A stretch of 64,000 nucleotides of DNA from CAZBDV01 sp964490765 (GCA_964490765.1 CAZBDV010000002.1:62001-126000); one strand, 5' to 3'. Positions 35,207 to 43,948 are shown, numbered from the stretch's first letter. Numbers and translations: made by a program. Notes: generated from the letters alone by a model not told the origin.

Positions 35207-35819
35207 CAAGATGTCCTTCAGCAGTAACCCTGCTCAGTTCCAGACTGTCAAAACCAATGTCAGTTCTAAGTTCAAAACCTCTCAAAACATTATCACCCCT
35301 TACGATAGTCACCTCATCCGGGGCGTAGATCTCATCATTGTTCTGATCCCAGCTCATCAACTCCGTATACAATATAGCATTCTCGTGCCTGATAACAACA
35401 TTACTTCTGGCAGTAAAGATATTCTGAGGTTCATCGATTGTCAAATGGTCAGAATCGAGTGTCATCTCTACTGTCCCATCGGGCCTAAAATCGATGATCT
35501 TCACTGTATAAGCTTCAATCTTCTTCTCTTCATAAAAACGTTCAACCCGTTCTGCTCTTATTTCACGTTCTGTATGTTCTCCTATGATCTCGTAAATAGT
35601 AACATTATCACTCTGCTCTTCAGCATAGTTCAATTCCCGGACCTCATAAAACCGTTCTTCAGTAAGATCACAGGCCGTGATTAAGAGCAGCATAGTAGAG
35701 AACAGAAAAATGATCAGAGATAGACACATTTTGTCTGTCATATAGTCAGTATGTAAGAAACGTAGCTTAAGGTTGTTTCTCGAATTTACTTTGCCTTCAG
35801 GCATATCAATAAGTCTCAT
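35175..35819 (-). CDS. lptC: LPS export protein LptC-like lipoprotein
   Basis: A membrane-anchored periplasmic protein of the LptC/YrbK type. Within the open frame a hydrophobic stretch ends in lipobox LLITAC, so it is likely a lipoprotein rather than a bitopic LptC. The mature part has the LptC pattern VTIYEIIGEHTEREIRAERVERFYEEKKIEAYTVKIIDF. The N-terminus is uncertain: ATG 35819 overlaps kdsC by 14 bases and gives a 30-residue leader, whereas ATG 35741 begins just before the signal peptide but lacks a good ribosome-binding site. The position between kdsC and lptA is the classic one. Confidence 0.82.
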   Translation of the reverse strand: MRLIDMPEGKVNSRNNLKLRFLHTDYMTDKMCLSLIIFLFSTMLLLITACDLTEERFYEVRELNYAEEQSDNVTIYEIIGEHTEREIRAERVERFYEEKKIEAYTVKIIDFRPDGTVEMTLDSDHLTIDEPQNIFTARSNVVIRHENAILYTELMSWDQNNDEIYAPDEVTIVRGDNVLRGFELRTDIGFDSLELSRVTAEGHLDDEDFSDLDW

Positions 35820-36345
35820 CTATATCATTGAAATGATTCAGTAGATTTTCTATCACTTCTTCAAAAATGCCCTCTGTTTTGAGGATGTATTCGATGAATT
35901 CTCTGACAGCTCCATCCCCACCTCTATTAACAGAGACGAAGTCTGCTATCTGCTTTATCTGCTCCGGTGCCTGCTGTGGCGCTCCTGCCAGACCAGCTTT
36001 CATCATAACGGTGTAATCATTCCAATCATCTCCAATATAGGCAATATCATCCCAGGTAATAGAGAGTAACTCCAGAATCTCTTTAACAACTGCAACCTTA
36101 TCTCTCACATTCTGATAAAGGTGTGTGATCTGGAGATCCTGGCATCTCCGCGTGAGGGCCTGGGAACTCCTGCCAGTAATTACAGCTGTTTCGATATCAG
36201 TAAATTTGAGTAGTTTAATCCCCAATCCATCCAGAACCGAAAAGGCCTTTGATTCACGGTTATCCTCTGTATAAATGATCTTGCCGTCGGAAAGAACCCC
36301 ATCACAGTCCATTATCAGTAGCCTGATCTTCTTCTTATCACTCAT
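35806..36345 (-). CDS. kdsC: 3-deoxy-D-manno-octulosonate 8-phosphate phosphatase KdsC
   Basis: A HAD-superfamily phosphatase of 179 residues that removes phosphate from Kdo-8-phosphate. Motif I is MDCDGVLSDGKIIYTEDN with the nucleophilic Asp, motif II is VITGRSSQAL and motif IV is YIGDDWNDYTVMMKAGL. There is no cap insertion, as expected for the tetrameric KdsC branch. AAGGGAG precedes ATG 36345. It is 66 bases after kdsA and overlaps lptC. Confidence 0.94.
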   Translation of the reverse strand: MSDKKKIRLLIMDCDGVLSDGKIIYTEDNRESKAFSVLDGLGIKLLKFTDIETAVITGRSSQALTRRCQDLQITHLYQNVRDKVAVVKEILELLSITWDDIAYIGDDWNDYTVMMKAGLAGAPQQAPEQIKQIADFVSVNRGGDGAVREFIEYILKTEGIFEEVIENLLNHFNDIDETY

Positions 36346-36411
36346 TTTTCTCCCTTCTATCAGATTCCATCAGTATGAACGTCGATTATATGATCTTTGT
36401 GTCTCTCAAAA

Positions 36412-37215
36412 TCAAGTTTTCAGATACTCCTTATGAAGCAGGTTCTGTAATATCTGCGGAACTAGATCAAGCTTAATCATACTCATAGCATCACTCAGAG
36501 CTTCAGAAGGCTCTGGATGTGTTTCCATAAAGAGTCCATCTACCATGCCTGTGGCGAGAGCTGCCTTTGCCATCATTGGTGCAAATTCGGGAGTACCTCC
36601 TGATACTGTAGATACTGAGGGCATCTGTAAGCTGTGAGTCATATCGAAAACAACAGGGAACCCGATCTGTTTCATTATCGGAAAGGATCGGAAATCAACC
36701 ACCAGATTGCGATATCCGAAGAAGGTACCACGTTCGGTTAGAAGTATCTGCGTATTATTTTCTGACATTACCTTTTCAGATACAGCCTTCATATCACCAG
36801 GAGCCAGGAATTGTCCCTTCTTGATATTAACGATTCTCCCCGTCCTTGCAGCGGCTTTCAGAAGGAATGTTTGCCGGCAGAGAAATGCGGGTATCTGGAT
36901 GATATCAGCCACCTCGGCTGCTTTCTCCGCTTCACCAGCTTCGTGAATATCTGTCAGGATGGGGACTTTAAACTCTTTCTTTACCTGTTCCAATATCTTC
37001 AGCCCTTCCTCCTGTCCAGGGCCGGTGTATGATGTCTCCGAAGTTCTATTTGCCTTCAGAAAAGAAGATTTGAAGATGAAGATCAAACCCTCTCGTGATG
37101 TCAGTTCGGTAAGTTTTTCTGCTACCTGCATGACCAGATCGTAACTCTCGATAACACAAGGCCCGGCAATCAGAAAAAACGGCTTGCTGTGAATCAGTTT
37201 GTCGTACAAACTCAT
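36412..37215 (-). CDS. kdsA: 3-deoxy-8-phosphooctulonate synthase (Kdo-8-P synthase)
   Basis: An enzyme of 267 residues that condenses PEP with arabinose-5-phosphate in LPS inner-core synthesis. Visible motifs are LIAGPCVIES, FKSSFLKANRTS, the GPGQEEGL phosphate-binding loop and FDMTHSLQMPS near the C-terminus. The residue after GP in the first motif is Cys20, as in the metal-dependent (Aquifex-type) class; metal-independent enzymes such as that of E. coli have Asn there. It is the first gene of the kdsA-to-PGI/PMI minus-strand block. AGAGGGG precedes ATG 37215. Confidence 0.96.
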   Translation of the reverse strand: MSLYDKLIHSKPFFLIAGPCVIESYDLVMQVAEKLTELTSREGLIFIFKSSFLKANRTSETSYTGPGQEEGLKILEQVKKEFKVPILTDIHEAGEAEKAAEVADIIQIPAFLCRQTFLLKAAARTGRIVNIKKGQFLAPGDMKAVSEKVMSENNTQILLTERGTFFGYRNLVVDFRSFPIMKQIGFPVVFDMTHSLQMPSVSTVSGGTPEFAPMMAKAALATGMVDGLFMETHPEPSEALSDAMSMIKLDLVPQILQNLLHKEYLKT

Positions 37216-37229
37216 TTTTCCCCTCTTAT

Positions 37230-37245
37230 TGGCAATAATCTTGCA
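37230..37245 (+). promoter_or_regulatory. Sigma-54-like -24/-12 element facing into a gene-free gap
   Basis: TGGCAATAATCTTGCA has GG at 37231-37232 and GC at 37243-37244 with ten bases between, and matches TGGCA and TTGCA of the consensus well. It points away from kdsA, towards the 37405-37446 hairpin, with no plus-strand gene ahead. It may drive a small RNA or be fortuitous. The first base lies 15 bases before the kdsA start on the opposite strand. Confidence 0.3.
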
Positions 37246-37404
37246 TAACTCTCTTCATGCTCAAGGACTTTTGTCAATCATAATTTGATAACATCAAGGC
37301 TTTTTTTGACATAAAACACGGAGAATGGAACAGCTAACAATAAAGAGAGATAGAAGAGAGTAAGAAGAAATATAGATCAAACTATTATATATTGATCAAA
37401 CTAA

Positions 37405-37446
37405 GGTGAGTATGGGAGTCGGCACTATCCGGCTCCCATACTCACC
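37405..37446. terminator. Very strong inverted repeat, likely transcription terminator
   Basis: GGTGAGTATGGGAG (37405-37418) and CTCCCATACTCACC (37433-37446) are perfect complements. Inside them CGG and CCG extend the stem beyond a T/G pair, leaving the six-base loop CACTAT. It lies 55 bases beyond the stop of the CapA-like gene on the minus strand, where the following bases are only moderately T-rich. Termination of that gene is the simplest reading. Two copies of GATCAAACTA (37375-37384 and 37394-37403) lie just beyond it. Confidence 0.6.
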
Positions 37447-37501
37447 TGAGGTATAATCCTTGAGGGAGAATCTACACTATGTTATAAATAATCTCTATAA
37501 A

Positions 37502-40500
37502 CTACTTAATCAACAGGCATTTTTTTATAGCTACCGGTTTATTATTGAATAGTAAGCGGTAGAAATAGACTCCGCTGGCCACATCTCTGTTCATATCATT
37601 TTTACCATTCCAGACAACTGTTATCAGGTTGTCTTTGCTCACCATATCTTTGAAGAGTTGTTTTACTTTCTGTCCTTTAATATTGTAGAGAGCGAGTTCT
37701 GCTTCTCCCGGTCTGTTGACTGAGAACGAGAAATGCGTTTCTGCATTAAAAGGATTTGGGTAGTTGTTGTGCAGGGTGAGAGAGGGGATATGGGGAATAG
37801 ATTCATTACCGGCCGGCAATACCTGAGGCACACTATCACTATAATTTCTTTCGGAATAGGTCAGAATTGCATCATCTGTCTGTAAGGGGGTCTGGAGTTG
37901 AATAAAATAAAAGTCATTGGGGTTAATAATTTCGAAACCCTGTTCATAATTCTCCCAATCGACCCATTCGATCAGCCCGATATTGTCGAACCAGGTATAC
38001 CCTGTTCCAAGAGAAGGTCCGCTACTGCTGAGTCTGATATCGAAGTATCCTGCATTACCCGGCACAGAGAGTTCCTGCCAGAAGAAGGTCCAGTCACTTG
38101 TACCAGATATTGGAATAGTAAGGGTATCACTTCCCAGCATCCAGGAAGAGGTTCTGGTCGAATAGTAACGGATTTCCACACTGGCATCAGCAGCATTCTC
38201 GGTTTTGATGTAACCGTATAAGGTATAATCTGTGTCCTCGTATTTTTTGATCCTTTGCCAGAGATTGCTGGTGACTGTTGGTGCTCCGGTGTTTCTTATC
38301 TGGCAAAGCGATCGTTCATCCTCAAATGCCTCCGAATTGTCATAAAAAACATCAGATGAAGAAGTGTCCCAGAGTGTACATCCTTCATCTTCGAAGTTTC
38401 CGAACCAGAGCATCTCTCTACCGAGGCGGAATTGATATTCTCCCCCTGGATGAATATGCCGTAATTTGGAAATATGTCCATCTCTGGCGAGCTTCAGAGG
38501 CTGAGACCGGTAATTTGATCCCTCAGGATCGAAATTGAGAAATCCTTCATAGTCTATATCGTAATAAGACATACTCAGAGTATCTAATATTACGTAAGCA
38601 CGTGTCTCTTCACGATCGACATGGAGATAGGTGTCTAAATCTTTAGAACGTCTGGCCAGATAATCGAGGATATGCAATCCGAGTTCTCCCGTTGCCGGTT
38701 GTGGAATATATCTGTCTATATAAACCGGAGTAACAGAGAAGCCAGTAAGTCCGTTTTCATCTGCTTCGACATTAAAAATCATCGAGGGCATAGTCTCGGG
38801 ATAGTTGAGTTCGAAGATGAAATTTCCGAGCGAATGAGCTATCACTTTGCCGTTGTATACTTCAATGCCCTGTATGATATGCGGATGATGAGAGACTACC
38901 AGATCTGCCCCGGAATCGATCATAAAATGCCGTATCTCTCTGTCCCACATTTTGGGAATGTCGAGACGGTTATAGAATTCAGTTCCGACATAATATTCAC
39001 CGAGAGTGAAGTAGTCATAATCCTCGTCGAGTGGTCCCAGTGAATATTCACTACCCGAATGGAGGTAGCAGACGACAATATCGGAAACATCCCTGACAGA
39101 ATCTATCTGTTTCTGCACGTAATAGGGTGTCATATAAGCGAAGCCGGGTCTATTATAACCGGCTTGTAGATAGGGTTGATAGTTATTGTAGTGGCCTGTT
39201 CTGTCGCTGGAGGCCAGAATAGCGACATTGATTCCCTTCTTTGTCGCAAAAGCAGGTAGATAGGCTTCATAAGAATTGGCACCTGCACCGAGATGTTGAA
39301 TACCGGAGTTTTCCAGAACCTGCTGGGTTTCCTGCAAACCGGGGAGCATGTAGTCGAGTATGTGATTATTGGCCAGAGATGCAATATCGACCCCGGCGTA
39401 GGTCAGTCCGGCAACATTATTGGGATGTCCCTTAAAACAGATTGTCTTAGTGGGATGTTGCTGGTTTGAAGTGGTCAATGGAGATTCCAGGTTAACTACA
39501 GTAATGTCTGCTGCATCACCCAGAAGATGGAGTGTCGGTTCGAATATAGCTTCTACACCCTGTGTCGGGATGATTCCCCCACCATACTCATAACGACGGG
39601 CGAGCATAATGTCTCCGACGAAATTAATCCTGAGCGGAAGATTCGAATCACCCGGATCGATATCGATCTGTGTTGAGGCAAAACCCCAGTTCTCGGCCGG
39701 ATTGACGACAGCCAGGAAGACCGTGTAGGGATGGTTTGCCTGTACTTCATAGGTATGGATTGGATTCTGTTCGTTACTGGTGGAGCCATCACCGAATTCC
39801 CAATAGAACTCGTGCTCATCGTAATCTGGATCTATAACATTTCCATAGAATTGAATTGTTGCTCTTTGACGATTCTGTGAATCAGTGAATATTCTCTGAA
39901 CTTCGTATGATATTTCTACCTGTGGAACAGCGGGTAGTATGGGGGTAATATCAAGGATCGTATCGAAATAAACAGCTCCCGGGTAGGTGAGGGAGTCGTT
40001 ATCATTGACGAAGATGATAGCAGTTATCTCAGGCTCGTATTCATACCAGGCCATCCAGTCATCACCAACAGGTAACTGATAAATATTCCAGCTGTTATTG
40101 GGAAATACTCCCTGATAGACGGACAACCATTCCTCAATATCGAGCATTGTGGTGCCGGCAAAAGAATAGAAAAGAACATTTTCATCGTCCATCAGACCGA
40201 ATCCCTGATATCTGCCGACAGACTGAATATAGGCCGCAACCTGCCAGACTGTATCGGTACTCAATGTTTGGGGAGTGATTTCCAGTATCTTCCAGGTGTT
40301 ACCGTATAGATAGAGTGAGTATTCGGAGTCCAAATAGGTATTATCCGGATCGAGTGTCCAGGAATCAGGATCCTGATCTTCACCCGGGTATGAGATTAGA
40401 TTTATCAATCCAGATTCAAAATCCTCGATCACGTACTGGGCAGCAAGATGAGGAATAATAAGCAAAAATAAAGCAACAAGAACAATTGATAACTTGTTTA

Positions 40501-40504
40501 ACAT
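37502..40504 (-). CDS. Secreted PKD / CapA-like metallophosphatase-fold protein with FlgD-type sorting tail
   Basis: An exported protein of 1000 residues. A signal peptide (1-22) is followed by a lectin-like region, a PKD domain (about 195-285: FYWEFGDGSTSNEQNPIHTY) and a PGA_cap/CapA domain (about 290-625). The CapA motifs are NFVGDIMLARRYE, VVNLESPLT, ANNHILDY, VCYLHSGSEY, VSHHPHIIQGIEVYNGKVIAHSLGNF. A carbohydrate-binding-like domain (about 710-860) follows, and the end is a C-terminal sorting domain (LHNNYPNPFNAETHFSF...VWNGKNDMNRDVASGVYFYRLL). CapA proteins act in poly-gamma-glutamate or capsule synthesis and the fold is a metallophosphatase; the substrate here is unknown. It is 29 bases downstream of the RCC1 gene, so the pair is co-transcribed. 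Confidence 0.85.
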   Translation of the reverse strand: MLNKLSIVLVALFLLIIPHLAAQYVIEDFESGLINLISYPGEDQDPDSWTLDPDNTYLDSEYSLYLYGNTWKILEITPQTLSTDTVWQVAAYIQSVGRYQGFGLMDDENVLFYSFAGTTMLDIEEWLSVYQGVFPNNSWNIYQLPVGDDWMAWYEYEPEITAIIFVNDNDSLTYPGAVYFDTILDITPILPAVPQVEISYEVQRIFTDSQNRQRATIQFYGNVIDPDYDEHEFYWEFGDGSTSNEQNPIHTYEVQANHPYTVFLAVVNPAENWGFASTQIDIDPGDSNLPLRINFVGDIMLARRYEYGGGIIPTQGVEAIFEPTLHLLGDAADITVVNLESPLTTSNQQHPTKTICFKGHPNNVAGLTYAGVDIASLANNHILDYMLPGLQETQQVLENSGIQHLGAGANSYEAYLPAFATKKGINVAILASSDRTGHYNNYQPYLQAGYNRPGFAYMTPYYVQKQIDSVRDVSDIVVCYLHSGSEYSLGPLDEDYDYFTLGEYYVGTEFYNRLDIPKMWDREIRHFMIDSGADLVVSHHPHIIQGIEVYNGKVIAHSLGNFIFELNYPETMPSMIFNVEADENGLTGFSVTPVYIDRYIPQPATGELGLHILDYLARRSKDLDTYLHVDREETRAYVILDTLSMSYYDIDYEGFLNFDPEGSNYRSQPLKLARDGHISKLRHIHPGGEYQFRLGREMLWFGNFEDEGCTLWDTSSSDVFYDNSEAFEDERSLCQIRNTGAPTVTSNLWQRIKKYEDTDYTLYGYIKTENAADASVEIRYYSTRTSSWMLGSDTLTIPISGTSDWTFFWQELSVPGNAGYFDIRLSSSGPSLGTGYTWFDNIGLIEWVDWENYEQGFEIINPNDFYFIQLQTPLQTDDAILTYSERNYSDSVPQVLPAGNESIPHIPSLTLHNNYPNPFNAETHFSFSVNRPGEAELALYNIKGQKVKQLFKDMVSKDNLITVVWNGKNDMNRDVASGVYFYRLLFNNKPVAIKKCLLIK

Positions 40505-40533
40505 AATTCCTCCGAATTATGATTACTGGTTTG

Positions 40534-43500
40534 CTATTTCAAGATCATCATCTTTTTCGTAGCGGTATAATCGGTTGTTCGTAACCGGTAAAAATATATA
40601 CCGCTGCTAACCTGATGATTGCTACGATCTCGTCCGTTCCAGACGATATGATGCTCGCCAACCGGAAGATGAGCGTTGATGATAGTGGATATTCTCTGAC
40701 CACGATTGTTGAAAATCTCCAGTATTGTCCTGCCAGGTTCGGATAGGGTGAAAGCTATCGTTGTCGTAGGATTGAACGGGTTAGGGTAGTTATTATGCAG
40801 TTTAGTGACGAGTGGAATAACATTGTCATCAGTTGCAGATGTGATCATAATCTCAACTGAGTTGGAAGGTAAAGATTCGCCCTGATCATAAACAGCCGTG
40901 ATATAATATGAATAGGTTTCCCATAATGCGACTTCATCATCGACGAAGCAGGTAACATCTGCAGGTACCTGTCCGATTATATCTCCATCACGATAGACGT
41001 TATAACCCTCGAGTTGCCAGCGAGATTCTGTCCGGTAAGGCCTGGAAAGAAGAGAGAGTTGTTCTTCCCGCCTGGCAATGGATAGTTCTCCCTGTCCAGT
41101 GATTCCCAGGGGTGGTTCCCAGTCCAGCTCGACCATATTCTCCACCAGGACACCAATCAGATTTTGGGGAGGATTAAGGTGGTTTATCACAAACAGGCCG
41201 TCTGAGACTGCATTTATCATCGGATTCTCCATATCGCTAACCCTGATCTTGCCGCTCATCGTTCCAACTTCAGGTATCTCCCAGAGATAGGGAGGACTGT
41301 TTGCCGGAATCCCCTCCTCGATGAGTAACCAGTTATTGCCTCCATCATATGAGAAACTTAGTGAGACTTCAGAGACATTGATCCCCTCCCAGAGTATAAT
41401 TTCCTCTGATCCGGGAAACCAAACTTCTCCACCTGATGGTTGAATCACTATCAGAGATCTGTCACTGATTGTGAATACAGAACTACTGCAGCCATAAGAG
41501 TTATAATTTGCCACATTTTTTACCCTGACAAGACATTCAGCTGATTGGGTGTCAGGCACCACCCATTCGAAAGATTCGGTAGAGGCAGGATAGGGAAGGT
41601 CCTGAATCGGTAACCAGGTATTACCATTATCTATCGAGTAATCGATCAATACATTATTAACAGAATCAGAAGAGTCCCATTCGATAAGATAGGTCGTTCC
41701 AACCAGCAGGTTTTCTCCACCATCTGGGGCAATGAGGTTAATGTCTTTGGAAATTGAGAAGGGTTCTGTTATAGCATAGATAAATTCATCCTGATAATCT
41801 TCTATCCGGAAAACAACCTCGTCTGATTCAAGATTGGGTATCAGCCAGTTGTAGTTAGATTGATTCCAGTCGTTCTCAATGTATATCCATTCCTCGCCGT
41901 TATTGCCACTATATGATAATCGAAAGCGATCGCTGAAAACAGCGAGGAACTCGATAGTGAAATAACTGCCTCCGGTGAGTTCCAGTCCTGACATAGTGGT
42001 TATAAAACCGATTTTTACGATAGTGAAAGGGTGGTGACTTGTATGATCTATCAAGGGATTGGAACTATCCTGAACTCTTATCCGTCCCTGCTCGGTTGGC
42101 GTTTCGGGGAGAGACCAGAGATAACTCCCATTCTCTGCCGGTATTTGCCCGGCAATTTCTGTCCAGCTTAAGCCGTTATCGATACTGTAGTAGAGATCAA
42201 CATGATCTATTCCTGAACTATTCCAGGTTATCTCTTCTACGCTCCCTGCCTGCAACCTGATATTACCTGTAGCGGGGTGGAGGAGAGTGAGCAGCGGGAC
42301 ATTCTCTTCAGTAATCGTAAATGGTGTGTCGTGTTCCATTATGTGCTCGGTTCCTTCGTAAACGAAGATTCCTCTGATCATGCAACTTGAAGAGGGGAGT
42401 GACGGAACTGTCCAGTTATAAGAGCAGTTGTCAATCTCCACAGACGCAATATCCTGCCAATTAACTCCGTTGTCGGAACTGAACTGCAATTGGAGTTGAA
42501 CCAAAGGTCCCTTATAGTGCCATCTAATTAATCGTTCTGTACCGATCTGCCAGTGTTCACCGCCGACGGGGGAGATGAGTCCGTATTGCAGCGATTTCAA
42601 GGCAATACTGTGCTGATATCCAGCTGTTATTGTAGCATAATGAGAACCTTCAGGGACTTCACACTGGCCATGGGTATTCATTCCCCAGGCCAGAAGTGAA
42701 CCATCGCTCTTTAAGCCAATACTATGCTCCCGACCAGCAGAAACATCTATGAAATCGTTCCCGACAGGCACATCGCACTGTCCAGCACTGTTTCTTCCCC
42801 AACTGGCAATAGAACCATTCGTTCTCAAAGCCAGATTGTGATAATTCTGAGCTGAAATAGAAGCATAATTCTCTCCTGTCGGAACTGATGATTGGCCATA
42901 ATTATTCCTGCCCCAGGCAATAAGACTACCGTCTGATTTCAGAGCAAGACTATGAGCAGCACCAGCAGCTAACTGCTCGAAATCATTACCCTCAGGCGCT
43001 ATACTCTGACCGAAGTTCGGATATACTCCGGTATTTGTTGTCCCTGCACCCCAGGCTACAATAGAACCATTCTCCTGTATAGCCAGGCTGTGCAGTCCAC
43101 CACAAGCTATAGCAATAAAATTATTACCGGGTGGAACATCTGTCTGCCCATGATTATTCCTTCCCCAGGAGATTAAAGTTCCATCATCGCGTAAAGCAAG
43201 GCTATGCATTGACCCTGCAGCGATGGCAACGAAGTTATTCCCTGCTGGAGCTATACTCTGGCCAAAATGGGGAAATATTCCCGTGTTTGTCGTTCCAGCA
43301 CCCCATGCGACGATTGTTCCGTCAGTTCTTAAAGCCAGTGCATGAAAATCTCCACTGGCAACAGCAATATAATCATCACCCTCAGGTAACTCATCCAGAC
43401 CATATGATGCAGTACCCCAAATCGCGATGGAACCAGGTGTATTGCGAACAATACCCTCTTTTAATGGATTATTGCTGGCAGGATCAGTTTCCCGGGAATA

Positions 43501-43563
43501 GAGATGCATGGCAGTAAAGAACAGTGTTATTATAACTATCATTGAGAATCTTATGAATCTCAT
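40534..43563 (-). CDS. Secreted RCC1 beta-propeller protein with Ig-like repeats and FlgD-type sorting tail
   Basis: An exported protein of 1009 residues. After a signal peptide (1-24), residues about 45-335 hold seven RCC1-like repeats (AGxxHSLALxxDGSxxAWGxNxxGQ), enough for one seven-bladed propeller. Five repeats of an Ig/Ser-Thr-rich type follow (GGExWxxG...WxxS...VxLxYSxDNGxxWxxI), to about residue 780. A fibronectin-III-like part comes next and the C-terminal sorting domain (LHNNYPNPFNPTTTIAF...VWNGRDRSNHQVSSGIYFYRL) ends the protein. The tail suggests T9SS-like export and surface anchoring; the propeller probably binds a ligand or partner. GGAGG precedes ATG 43563. Confidence 0.88.
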   Translation of the reverse strand: MRFIRFSMIVIITLFFTAMHLYSRETDPASNNPLKEGIVRNTPGSIAIWGTASYGLDELPEGDDYIAVASGDFHALALRTDGTIVAWGAGTTNTGIFPHFGQSIAPAGNNFVAIAAGSMHSLALRDDGTLISWGRNNHGQTDVPPGNNFIAIACGGLHSLAIQENGSIVAWGAGTTNTGVYPNFGQSIAPEGNDFEQLAAGAAHSLALKSDGSLIAWGRNNYGQSSVPTGENYASISAQNYHNLALRTNGSIASWGRNSAGQCDVPVGNDFIDVSAGREHSIGLKSDGSLLAWGMNTHGQCEVPEGSHYATITAGYQHSIALKSLQYGLISPVGGEHWQIGTERLIRWHYKGPLVQLQLQFSSDNGVNWQDIASVEIDNCSYNWTVPSLPSSSCMIRGIFVYEGTEHIMEHDTPFTITEENVPLLTLLHPATGNIRLQAGSVEEITWNSSGIDHVDLYYSIDNGLSWTEIAGQIPAENGSYLWSLPETPTEQGRIRVQDSSNPLIDHTSHHPFTIVKIGFITTMSGLELTGGSYFTIEFLAVFSDRFRLSYSGNNGEEWIYIENDWNQSNYNWLIPNLESDEVVFRIEDYQDEFIYAITEPFSISKDINLIAPDGGENLLVGTTYLIEWDSSDSVNNVLIDYSIDNGNTWLPIQDLPYPASTESFEWVVPDTQSAECLVRVKNVANYNSYGCSSSVFTISDRSLIVIQPSGGEVWFPGSEEIILWEGINVSEVSLSFSYDGGNNWLLIEEGIPANSPPYLWEIPEVGTMSGKIRVSDMENPMINAVSDGLFVINHLNPPQNLIGVLVENMVELDWEPPLGITGQGELSIARREEQLSLLSRPYRTESRWQLEGYNVYRDGDIIGQVPADVTCFVDDEVALWETYSYYITAVYDQGESLPSNSVEIMITSATDDNVIPLVTKLHNNYPNPFNPTTTIAFTLSEPGRTILEIFNNRGQRISTIINAHLPVGEHHIVWNGRDRSNHQVSSGIYFYRLRTTDYTATKKMMILK

Positions 43564-43948
43564 TATTTCCTCCCTGAAAGGGGTGTAAGTTCAACGATCA
43601 ACCCCGAAGCGAACCTGACTGTTGTGGCTTATTCTGCTTGAAGCAACTTTCAGAAGCTTGAAGTTTCCAGTATGATGATAAGATTTACGATATATGTCAA
43701 CAAGTTTTTGGCTGTTAGGTTGAGATAGCTGTAAACTAAATGATTAGTATAATTAGCTTTCAGAAAAGATGATACAGGATTGCTTTCTGATGACCTGGCA
43801 GGAAGCGAGACTGTTGAAGATGCCCGGAGAGTGACCTATAAACTCAGACTTTAATCGTTACATCACGAAGAAGGAAAATTAAAAATTATAATCTCTGTTG
43901 ACAAATATAATGTCGGTCCGAATTTGACAAAAAAATACAGGGATTCAG
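43564..43948. other. 385-base divergent intergenic region
   Basis: No gene was found. It contains a promoter for the RCC1 gene (43672-43700) and, in that gene's leader, GGGGT (43580-43584) complementary to ACCCC (43601-43605), plus CCCTGAAAGGG (43572-43582) adjacent to the ribosome-binding site. On the der side TTGACA occurs twice (43898-43903 and 43924-43929) with TATAAT at 43906-43911, but no pair has promoter spacing. Confidence 0.5.
43672..43700 (-). promoter_or_regulatory. Sigma-70-type promoter candidate for the RCC1/CapA pair
   Basis: On the minus strand a perfect TTGACA (43695-43700) stands 17 bases before CATCAT (43672-43677), which matches four of six -10 positions. Transcription would start near 43665 and leave a leader of about 100 bases before ATG 43563. 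Confidence 0.45.

Noticed and set aside
43898..43930. TTGACA and TATAAT sequences upstream of der
   Set aside because: The two TTGACA copies and the TATAAT do not stand at 15-19 base spacing in the correct order, so no sigma-70 promoter can be assigned.
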